Program-made: the position numbers and the translations under genes
Notes under the pieces: generated by a model
The model's input: only the letters and a program-made list of their open reading frames with translations
What the model was told of the DNA's origin: nothing
Database searches by the model: none
NCBI GenBank assembly: GCA_013821455.1
Contig: JACDGS010000030.1
Location: 1-53,380, forward strand
Direction: 5' to 3'
Length of the DNA stretch: 53,380 nucleotides
Source of the DNA: Chthoniobacterales bacterium
Lineage (GTDB): Bacteria; Verrucomicrobiota; Verrucomicrobiia; Chthoniobacterales; UBA10450
Shown here: positions 16,233 to 23,933 of the stretch, piece by piece
Numbering within the stretch: position 1 is the first letter of the stretch
Layout of the letters: the number at the start of each line of letters is the position of its first letter

Positions 16233-18682
16233 CTCGGAACGATCTGCGTGCGAAGTTCGAAGGTGCGGCGTCCATCGTTTTCCTGCCAGAGCAAATGCTC
16301 GGGATCGGGCAGCATTTCTGTCACTTCCAGTTCGCCGGCTTTGACCAGCCAGCGATGAAAAATCTCGAGGAAAAGGTAGCTCTCCAAATCTACGTAAACG
16401 GGTTTGGTGTCTTTATCGCGGCCTTCCGCGCCCGTGCGCCGGAGCGCTTGCTCGGTCGGACGAATATAAATGTGACGAGGCAGGTCGCGTTCGACGCGAA
16501 GCTTCTCGAGCGCGATAACCAGGTCGCGCGAGACGCCGGTGAAATCGCCCGCCGAAAGTTCGTCGAGCGCGACCGTCCACGAGCGGCGTTGCACTACGAC
16601 CTTGCCGCAAAGCAGACGCGGCGTGTGTTTGCCTAACGAAAAGCTGAAGGGATGGAAACCGAGGGGAATGACCCAAGCGCGCGCGAAAGAGCCGAGATAC
16701 TCGTGGGTGTCGCGCCGGCGCAAGCCGACGTCACCGTTCTGCTCGTGCAAAAAAACTTCGGTCTCAGCGGGCGGAATGATCTTCCATTCCGGAGCGCCGC
16801 GCTGCGCGGCGACAAAATAAGTGGCCTGCGGAAGCGCCGAAAAAATTCGCACGGCGGTGGTCGCAGTGAAATCCGCGGCGAAATAACCGAACTGAAAATT
16901 CGGCTGCCCGGAAAGCGTTTTCGTTAGGGCAACGGAAAGGGCCGCCGGGTCGGGGCAGGACCAGTAAAAGCCGTGGTGCAGCAAGGCGACCGGGGGATGC
17001 AACTCGGCCAGGACCCATTGGTAATCGCCCTGCGCCACGGCCGCGACCGACGCGGCGGAAAGCTGGAGGTCGGCGGAGGGATAAGTGTATTCGTCGAAAC
17101 GCTCGAAGGTAAAATTTCGCCTAACGAACTCGCAATCGTGCGGAGTCACTTCGATCTCCGGCAAGTCCGCGCGATCGGCGAATGTTTGCGCGAAGGCGGC
17201 TTTGACTTCGCGAAAAGCGGTGGCCGCGAAGACAATCATGCCGGGACCGGTGAGTGGAAGTTTTGCCTGCGCGCAATGCTGCAAAAATGCCGGCAGCGGG
17301 AGGGCACCGTTCTGCAGCGGCGCGCGCTCGAGCAGCCCACGCAAACCCGCGGCTACACGCCCGGCGACGTACGCATAATTGTCGCGCCAAAGATCGATCC
17401 AAGGCGCAGCTTCCACCGCGACTTCGTCGAGCAGACGCTCGCTAATGGTGAACCGGCAATCGCGAAAACATTCTTCGCCGATGGGATTAGTCGCGGAGTA
17501 AAGAAAGCGGCTGGAAGTTTTTTGCGCGCCAAGTTCTTCGAGCCGGTTTGCAGCTTCGTCGATTAGGACAATGCGTTCGCGTGTGTCATGCGTGAGAGCG
17601 AAACGCGCCGGTAAAGCGGCGATTGGTTGCAGGCGCTCGAGCCAGCGAGTTCGCACCGGCGTATCGCGCCATCGGCTCACATCAGCGACAAGGACGTCGA
17701 AGGCGTAAGGTTCAAGCGCCGGAACTTCCAGTTCCCATCGGATAAATTTTTGCGCGGCGAGCGCGGCGAGAATTTCCAAATCCACGCCTAACGAGTGCGC
17801 CGGAGTCTGCCCATCGCAGGCCTGCAAAATGGCAAGCGTTTCCGGTGCGACGGATTCTGTTTCTCCCGTGTCGGTGAAAACGAATCGATTATTCTCGATG
17901 CGACCGTGAGGATGCAGTCGTGGCAAAAGTTCGGGCCGAGTGTCAGGATCGGCATTAATCGCCGCCGCGACGCCATGGGCTGTCCACCGCTCGAGAAAAG
18001 TTTCGCGTCGAGTGACGCCGGGTTGGGGATCCAATTTGAGGGCAGCGATTTTGCCGTTCCCCGTCCCCCAGCCTTCCGGTCCGAATTCGCTCAGGGAATC
18101 ATTTTTGGCACTGACCCGCTGCAGATAAAGGAGCAGGTGCCGCTCGTCGGCTCGGGCTTGTTTGTTTCGAGTGATCAGGGCGGGATTGCTGGGTGCAAAG
18201 AGTTGGCTGATGACGCGATCACGGACGCCCGGCGAAGCGAAAACTAAATAAGGCGGCAGGAATTTTCGAGCGGCTGCGAGAAGCGCCGTGCGCACGACCG
18301 GTAATTCTGTGCTGAGGGATTCTTCAAGACGCTTCTCCGCAACGAGCAAAGATTGCGCGCAGTTCCTATAAGCAGAAAGCGGAGCGGGCGAATCCTCCGA
18401 CGGCAACTTCTTTCCCGTGCGAGTGGCCTGGCGCCAAGCACGGAATTGGCGTTCCGACAAGCCGTGAGTCCGGGATTGGAGAAGCTCTTTGGCTGCCGCC
18501 TTCGCCGATTCAAAGTCTACGTAGTGACTAAGAAAATCTCGCGCCGCCAGAGCCGTCTTTGTGGTCGCCAGGCCAGATAGGACATTGAAGGGCACGCCGG
18601 CCAACCTGATCAGAAAGATCGGCGCAAAACTGTATCCGGCATTCGCCACGCCTGAAGAAAACAGAAGGCGCGTGCGTGGCAA
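16229..18682 (-). CDS. Stand-alone LanB-like protein (lantibiotic dehydratase N-terminal domain)
   Basis: This protein of up to 817 residues resembles the N-terminal, tRNA-dependent glutamylation domain of lantibiotic dehydratases. Visible family features are an N-terminal LIRLAGVPFNVLSGL (compare LLRTPLLPF-type openings), a central EFVRRNFTFERFDEYTYPSAD segment, and the C-terminal DPEHLLWQENDGRRTFELRTQIV end. No separate SpaB_C-type elimination domain is evident, so it could be a dehydratase half or a peptide aminoacyl-tRNA ligase. The start is uncertain: TTG at 18682 or GTG near 18646. It overlaps parA by four bases. No cyclase, precursor peptide or transporter is nearby. It carries several exact copies of the repeated 9-mer, so it is likely a long-term resident. 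Confidence 0.75.
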   Translation of the reverse strand: MPRTRLLFSSGVANAGYSFAPIFLIRLAGVPFNVLSGLATTKTALAARDFLSHYVDFESAKAAAKELLQSRTHGLSERQFRAWRQATRTGKKLPSEDSPAPLSAYRNCAQSLLVAEKRLEESLSTELPVVRTALLAAARKFLPPYLVFASPGVRDRVISQLFAPSNPALITRNKQARADERHLLLYLQRVSAKNDSLSEFGPEGWGTGNGKIAALKLDPQPGVTRRETFLERWTAHGVAAAINADPDTRPELLPRLHPHGRIENNRFVFTDTGETESVAPETLAILQACDGQTPAHSLGVDLEILAALAAQKFIRWELEVPALEPYAFDVLVADVSRWRDTPVRTRWLERLQPIAALPARFALTHDTRERIVLIDEAANRLEELGAQKTSSRFLYSATNPIGEECFRDCRFTISERLLDEVAVEAAPWIDLWRDNYAYVAGRVAAGLRGLLERAPLQNGALPLPAFLQHCAQAKLPLTGPGMIVFAATAFREVKAAFAQTFADRADLPEIEVTPHDCEFVRRNFTFERFDEYTYPSADLQLSAASVAAVAQGDYQWVLAELHPPVALLHHGFYWSCPDPAALSVALTKTLSGQPNFQFGYFAADFTATTAVRIFSALPQATYFVAAQRGAPEWKIIPPAETEVFLHEQNGDVGLRRRDTHEYLGSFARAWVIPLGFHPFSFSLGKHTPRLLCGKVVVQRRSWTVALDELSAGDFTGVSRDLVIALEKLRVERDLPRHIYIRPTEQALRRTGAEGRDKDTKPVYVDLESYLFLEIFHRWLVKAGELEVTEMLPDPEHLLWQENDGRRTFELRTQIVPR

Positions 18683-18752
18683 TGTTTAATGCCGCACGCG
18701 TGGATGTGCGTGGGGAAAATTGCGAAGTCGGATCGTTGCTCGCGCGATCCGC

Positions 18753-19907
18753 CTAACTATTCGCCAAGGGCAGTCGAATGGTGAAGGTCGTTCCGACTCC
18801 GGGTTCGCTATCCACCTTGATGGAGCCGTTGTGATCTTCGATCACTTTCTTTGTGATGTAGAGACCGAGACCGGTGCCGCTCTTGCCTTGCTTCGTGGTG
18901 AAATAAGGATCGAAGATTTTTGAGATTTTTTCCGGCGCAATTCCGTAACCCGAATCAGCGATGCGCACATCGACATAAAAATCTTTGCGGATACAACTAA
19001 TCGAAATGGTACCGTGGTTATCGGCGCTGGCTTGAATCGCGTTGATGATCACGTTTTGAATGGCGCGTGTGACTTGGACCGCTTCTCCCATAAGCGTGCA
19101 GTCCGCATCGGTGATTTCGCATTCGAGTTTCACCTGTGATTCGGCGGCGAGCCGCTCCACGCTGCCCACGACTTCGCGCACAATGTTGGAAATAGAGATG
19201 GCCCGATGCGGGGCTGCTTCGCCACTGCCATAGCTCTGCCACATCGTGAGGAGGTCGCGGCAAAGACGGACGTTCTGTTCGATTATTTCCAGCTCTTTAT
19301 TAGAACCGGGGGGCTTGGGAGCGTCACCATTTCTTTCGGACTCCTCCAGCTTCTTGGCCAGCAACTGCACGTAACCCCACACGATCGTTAGGGGATTTCC
19401 GATGTCGTGCACAAACTCCGCGGAGGCCTGGCCCAGAAAAGCAAGTCGTTCCTTCTGCGCGAGCTCTTGGAGAAGACGGCTGTTCAATTCTTTGATCTCG
19501 CCCGCCGCGTTTTCGCTCGTGCGATGGACGCGGGTGCGCTCGACATTGCGGCTGATGACTTCGCGCATTTCGCGCGCATCAAATGGCTTGCTGATGTAAT
19601 CGTTCGCGCCGAGACGGAGCGCTTCCTTGGCCGTTTCGAGCGCGCCAAATCCGGTGAGCATGATGACTGACAGATGTGGATCGATCTGGCGAATCTTGCG
19701 CAAGCCTTCGATACCCGTCGTCCCTGGCATGCGGATATCCATGACGATCGCGTCCGGCCTTTTCTCCGTGAGCAATTGCAAGCCTTTCTCCACCGAGTCC
19801 GCGGTATGCACGGTGTACGATGGCTTGAGCAACATGCGCAGACTTTCACGGGGACCCATTTCGTCATCGATGACGAGGACTTGGGGGAGGTCGGCAGTGG
19901 CGATCAT
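18753..19907 (-). CDS. Hybrid sensor kinase with N-terminal receiver domain
   Basis: This is a 384-residue cytoplasmic two-component protein in the order receiver then kinase. The receiver (residues about 8-125) has the acidic pair IDDE, phospho-acceptor Asp57 in VMDIRMPG and Lys in ISKPFD. A coiled linker follows (SENAAGEIKELNSRLLQELAQKERL). The HisKA domain has FVHDIGNPLTI (His167) and the HATPase has N (VIINAIQAS), G1 (DSGYGIAPE), F (FDPYFTTK) and G2 (GTGLGLYITKKV) boxes. There are no membrane segments. It is divergent from the ketosynthase gene. The stop TAG sits in a degenerate copy of the 9-mer (GCCTAACTA on the plus strand). The signal and target are unknown. Confidence 0.9.
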   Translation of the reverse strand: MIATADLPQVLVIDDEMGPRESLRMLLKPSYTVHTADSVEKGLQLLTEKRPDAIVMDIRMPGTTGIEGLRKIRQIDPHLSVIMLTGFGALETAKEALRLGANDYISKPFDAREMREVISRNVERTRVHRTSENAAGEIKELNSRLLQELAQKERLAFLGQASAEFVHDIGNPLTIVWGYVQLLAKKLEESERNGDAPKPPGSNKELEIIEQNVRLCRDLLTMWQSYGSGEAAPHRAISISNIVREVVGSVERLAAESQVKLECEITDADCTLMGEAVQVTRAIQNVIINAIQASADNHGTISISCIRKDFYVDVRIADSGYGIAPEKISKIFDPYFTTKQGKSGTGLGLYITKKVIEDHNGSIKVDSEPGVGTTFTIRLPLANS

Positions 19908-20111
19908 TACGAGACCGGAGAAGCTAGCGACGTGCCTTGAAGCAAGGAAAATCTTAGGAATGAATCAATCGGATTCATTATCGAGAGCGACATTTCTAGT
20001 ATTTCCGAGAGAAACGCAAGGTACAACTTGTGAATAACTATGCAACGTCCATAACGATTGTGCTGTCTAGAAAAATGTTAGCCGAGGCCGAGGATGTGCT
20101 TAGTATAAGTT
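19908..20111. other. Divergent intergenic region
   Basis: This 204-base gap separates the hybrid kinase (minus) from the ketosynthase-like gene (plus) and must hold both promoters. It is AT-richer than the flanking genes. I see no confident -35/-10 pair, no clear inverted repeat, and no exact copy of the 9-mer. Confidence 0.4.
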
Positions 20112-21395
20112 ATGGGTATGAGGGGATGGGCGTTTCCGCGGGGTCGCAATCGAGTCGTGATCACAGGGATGGGCGTGCTCGCGCCTAACGGAACGGGACT
20201 GAAAGCTTTTTGGAAATCCTTGGTCGCAGGTGAAAGCGGCATCGGGCCCATCACTCTTTTCGATGCGACCGAGTTCAAAAGCCGTATTGCAGGTGAAGTA
20301 AAGGATTTTGATCCTTTGGATTACATGGACGCGCAGTGGAAGCCAAAGCGTCTGGCGCGCCACACGCAGTTAGCGTTCGCTGCGACGCAAATGGCTCTGC
20401 GCGATGCTGGCTTCGATCCGCGCAGTCGCAGACTTGGCAGTGCCTTGCCTGTGTGCCTCGGCGTTAGCACGAGCGCGATTGATCTTATTGAGAACGGGTT
20501 TCATGAACTCAAACATCGCGGACCAAATAGAGTAAATTCACTTGTCGTCCGCAATGGGAATCCTCAGGCCGCGGCGCAACTCATCGCCGAAAAACTCGGG
20601 GTGGAGACACATGCCACGACGATTTGTTCCGCTTGCCCTTCAGGCATTGATGCGATTGCCATGGCAGCCACGCGAATTCGCTCGGGGGATGCGGAGGTAG
20701 CTCTTGCGGGCGGGGCGGATGCACCGATTACTCCTCTGACCATGGCGAGCCTTTCCGCAGCAGGGCTCAGCTCGATGGCAAATTCGCGCCCTATGCGAGC
20801 GAGCCGTCCCTATGACAAGGAGAGCGACTCAGGAGTAATCTCGGAGGGGGCCGGAATGCTTGTGCTGGAGAATCTCGATCATGCCGTCGCGCGGGGCGCT
20901 CAGGTTTATCTCGAGATTACAGGCTACGCCGCGCAAATGGACCACGACCCTGAGGAACCGTTTGGCGGAATGGAAGGTGCTATGCGTATTTCTCTCGCGA
21001 ATGCTTCGCGTAGAGCGGATGAGGTGGATTATATTTGTTCTTACGGCCCGGGCCATCCGGCTTTGGATGCGGCGGAGGTGCGCGCGGTAAGAAGCGTTTT
21101 CGGTGCAGCCGCGGATAGAATGCCGGTCAGCTCGATTAAGGGAGTTACGGGCAACCCGCTCGCGGCCTGCGGACCACTTCAAGTCATTGCCTGTGCGCTG
21201 GCCTTCAAACATGACGTGATCCCGCCGACGGCGAATCTTCAAGTGCCCAGCTTTGGTTGCGATTTGGATTTCGTTCCGATGCGGTCGCGCCAGACACGAC
21301 TGAATTGTGCGTTAGTCAACGTGCGGGGACTTGGCGGTGGCAATAGTAGCATGATCTTGGAGAGAGTCGGTGCCGAGAGCGACGACTTGGATTAG
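20112..21395 (+). CDS. Beta-ketoacyl-ACP synthase-like protein with altered catalytic histidines
   Basis: This 427-residue protein has the FabF-type thiolase fold: VVITGMGVLAPNGTG at the start and the nucleophile region TICSACPSGIDAIAMA (Cys about 175). By eye, the position of the first catalytic His (NAHGTST in FabF) reads CSYGPGH, putting Tyr in its place with a His four residues on. The second (TGHxxGA) reads TGNPLAA, with Asn replacing His. The Cys is kept. It could be a condensing enzyme with an altered mechanism or a non-elongating homologue. The start is uncertain between ATG 20112 and 20118. It is followed 15 bases later by a sensor kinase gene, an unusual neighbour; no acyl carrier protein or reductase is seen. 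Confidence 0.8.
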   Translation: MGMRGWAFPRGRNRVVITGMGVLAPNGTGLKAFWKSLVAGESGIGPITLFDATEFKSRIAGEVKDFDPLDYMDAQWKPKRLARHTQLAFAATQMALRDAGFDPRSRRLGSALPVCLGVSTSAIDLIENGFHELKHRGPNRVNSLVVRNGNPQAAAQLIAEKLGVETHATTICSACPSGIDAIAMAATRIRSGDAEVALAGGADAPITPLTMASLSAAGLSSMANSRPMRASRPYDKESDSGVISEGAGMLVLENLDHAVARGAQVYLEITGYAAQMDHDPEEPFGGMEGAMRISLANASRRADEVDYICSYGPGHPALDAAEVRAVRSVFGAAADRMPVSSIKGVTGNPLAACGPLQVIACALAFKHDVIPPTANLQVPSFGCDLDFVPMRSRQTRLNCALVNVRGLGGGNSSMILERVGAESDDLD

Positions 21396-21410
21396 GCGAG
21401 GGCCGCAGGG

Positions 21411-23933
21411 ATGAACGGCGTCATCATACCTACTCTCGCGGCGCTGATGGTGCAGCTAGCGCTGGGTTTGTCCGTTTTTCTGGCGAACCGGCGGCGCCTT
21501 GCGAATCAGTGTTTCCTCCTCCTCTCGCTAAACATAGAGCTTTGGCTCGCCAGCCTGTTGCTGGCTTTCACTGCTACTAACTCATTCTTTGCCGAGCTAG
21601 CGATCCGACAGGCTTCCGTAGCCGGTGCCCTGTACCCGCTGGTTTTAAATCTTCTGCGCCTGTCGGTGCGGCAACGCCATCGCTCGTGGCGGGATTTGCT
21701 GAGCAAGTCCCGCTTATTGTTTGTCCTGACCCTTGCGGTCGTATGCCTGTGTCAGACACGATTTTTTCTGCATGGAGTGGTTATGTCGGTCTCAACCTCC
21801 GCGAGCCCGATTTATGGCCTTGGCGTTTACGTTTACTCCGCCTTTGTCGCGCCTTCGCTCCTTATCCTGTGCATTTGCTACGTCCGAGATCTTAAGAGAA
21901 CCAGCGGAAGTGAAAGAGCAGAGCTGACGTTCATTCTCCTGGGCGCGTTGGGAATGATCTGTATTGCAGTTATATTATCTTTTCTCCTGGACTACCTGAT
22001 CGGTCCGTCGCGGGCTCTCTGGTTCGCTCCCTTCCGCGTTTTCTTTTTTAGCCTGGTCGTCGGTTACGGCATTGCGACCCGCAAGATTCTTGAAGTCGGA
22101 TACTTCATGCGACGCACCATCGCCTACATCCTTTTGGCGGCTTATCTGCTCGCGCTTTATGCCATCGTCTGGTGGCTCTGCGCGGAGGTTTTCGGTCCCC
22201 TGCTCGGCAACGATGGCCGTTTCATTTCTCACATGCTCGCCGCGTTAGTCATTGCTTTTGCGATGGCGCCAGCACGAGGAGTTTCGCAGTCGTTAGCCGA
22301 TCGACTCTTTGTCGGCGCACGACGGTTGGATTTTCAAGCGACGATGAATCAGGCGACCGCGATTCTGCGCTCGGTCACGACGTTGGCCGACCTGCTTGAT
22401 CGCTTCGGCCTAACGATCGCGCAAGCGGTCGATGCGGAGCGCGTTTTTATTCTCCTGCCTGAGCCGGAGTTTTATGCCCAAAGATTTCCCGCGGTGCCGG
22501 CGTCCGAAAGTGCGCGGACGACACGGCTCGAGCTGCACAAGGACCAATCCATCATCACGGAACTCAACCGAACGCAGGAGCCGATCGTGCTCGATGAGTT
22601 GCATCGCGTCCGCTCGACGACTGAGCTGGAACGAGTGGGCAAGCAGATGAAATCCCTCGAAGTCGCGGTCGCGATGGGCATTTTTTCGCGCGATCACCTC
22701 GCTGGCGTAATGCTTCTGGGACCGCGGCGCTCCGGTCGCATTTATGGCACCGTCGAGCAGACCGCGTTGCGTGTCCTTTGCGGGCAACTCGCGGTTGCGA
22801 TTGAAAACGCGCAGCTCTTTACCGAGGTGCAAAACGCCAGGATCTATAACGAGACGTTGCTGCAAAATCTCACCACCGGCGTAGTCGCGGCCGATCGCGA
22901 TGAAGCGATAACAGTCTTTAATCGCGAGATCGAACAGATTACGGGACTGGCGTCGGCGGAAATACTCGGGCGCAAAATCAGCAATCTGCCCGAGCAATTG
23001 CGCGAGATGTTGAGAGTGACGTTGCGCGCGGGCGAACGCCAGGGCGATCGCGAAGTCGTGCTGCGCGCGGGCGAAAAATCGACCGTCTTGCGCGCGAGCA
23101 GCTCGCTTTTTCACAGCCAGAATGGCGAAGCGCTCGGCGCGCTCATGGTGCTCACCGACATTACCGCGCTGAAGCGGCTCGAAATGCAGATTCGCCGAAG
23201 CGATCGGCTCGCGAGTCTCGGGACGCTCTCCGCCGGCATGGCGCACGAAATTAAAAATCCGCTAGTCTCGATCAAGACCTTTGCGCAGCTCCTGCCGGAG
23301 CGTTATCAGGATTCCGATTTTCGCGAGACGTTTTTCTCACTCATTGGGCACGAGGTCGATCGCATCGACTCGCTCGTCAACCAGCTCCTGCGTTTTGCGC
23401 GGCCGGCCAAACCGCTCCTGCGACCGACGCATGTGCACGAAGTCTTGGAGAAAGCGCTTCTCCTTGTCGGCCATCGGCTCTATCAGAAGGATGTGAAATT
23501 AGTTCGTTCGTGGCACGCCGATGTCGATACTATTCGGGCTGATGCCGACCAGATCGAACAGGTCTTCCTCAATTTCTTCATCAATGCTTTGGACGCGATG
23601 AAAAGCGGAGGATCACTCACAGTGTCGACTGAGGTAGGCTCCTCCGACGCGTGGCCAGCGGCGCTTGCCACACCGGATAGCGATGTGACGGAAATTCTCC
23701 GGATCACGGTGCAGGACGATGGCACTGGGATTAAGCCCGAAGATGTCCCCCACGTTTTCGATCCGTTCTTTACCACGAAAGATTACGGGACCGGCCTCGG
23801 GCTTTCCGTCGTGCATGGTATCGTGCAGGAACACGGCGGCCAGATCGAAGTCGAAAGCGAACTCGAGCGCGGCACCAGTTTCCATATTCTCCTCCCGCTG
23901 GCTCGATTTCAGGAAGAGGTTGCAGCGGCATGA
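21411..23933 (+). CDS. Membrane-bound GAF/PAS sensor histidine kinase (PrsK-like)
   Basis: This is an 840-residue sensor kinase. Residues about 1-290 hold roughly eight hydrophobic segments, starting IIPTLAALMVQLALGLSVFL, as in PrsK-type kinases. A GAF domain follows (about 310-470), then a PAS domain (about 485-600, NLTTGVVAADRDEAITVFN), HisKA with MAHEIKNPLVSIKTFAQLL (His about 612) and an HATPase with DDGTGIKPE and GTGLGLSVVHGIV. Its HisKA closely matches that of the next gene, which it overlaps by four bases (ATGA). PrsK kinases are known to accompany PEP-CTERM/exopolysaccharide loci, and such a locus begins about 1.2 kb past the next gene. The link is inferred. No response regulator with an output domain is adjacent. 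Confidence 0.88.
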   Translation: MNGVIIPTLAALMVQLALGLSVFLANRRRLANQCFLLLSLNIELWLASLLLAFTATNSFFAELAIRQASVAGALYPLVLNLLRLSVRQRHRSWRDLLSKSRLLFVLTLAVVCLCQTRFFLHGVVMSVSTSASPIYGLGVYVYSAFVAPSLLILCICYVRDLKRTSGSERAELTFILLGALGMICIAVILSFLLDYLIGPSRALWFAPFRVFFFSLVVGYGIATRKILEVGYFMRRTIAYILLAAYLLALYAIVWWLCAEVFGPLLGNDGRFISHMLAALVIAFAMAPARGVSQSLADRLFVGARRLDFQATMNQATAILRSVTTLADLLDRFGLTIAQAVDAERVFILLPEPEFYAQRFPAVPASESARTTRLELHKDQSIITELNRTQEPIVLDELHRVRSTTELERVGKQMKSLEVAVAMGIFSRDHLAGVMLLGPRRSGRIYGTVEQTALRVLCGQLAVAIENAQLFTEVQNARIYNETLLQNLTTGVVAADRDEAITVFNREIEQITGLASAEILGRKISNLPEQLREMLRVTLRAGERQGDREVVLRAGEKSTVLRASSSLFHSQNGEALGALMVLTDITALKRLEMQIRRSDRLASLGTLSAGMAHEIKNPLVSIKTFAQLLPERYQDSDFRETFFSLIGHEVDRIDSLVNQLLRFARPAKPLLRPTHVHEVLEKALLLVGHRLYQKDVKLVRSWHADVDTIRADADQIEQVFLNFFINALDAMKSGGSLTVSTEVGSSDAWPAALATPDSDVTEILRITVQDDGTGIKPEDVPHVFDPFFTTKDYGTGLGLSVVHGIVQEHGGQIEVESELERGTSFHILLPLARFQEEVAAA

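Noticed and set aside
16229-18682. Lanthipeptide biosynthetic cluster
   Set aside because: No precursor peptide, LanC cyclase, protease or transporter gene is nearby; only the LanB-like protein is present.
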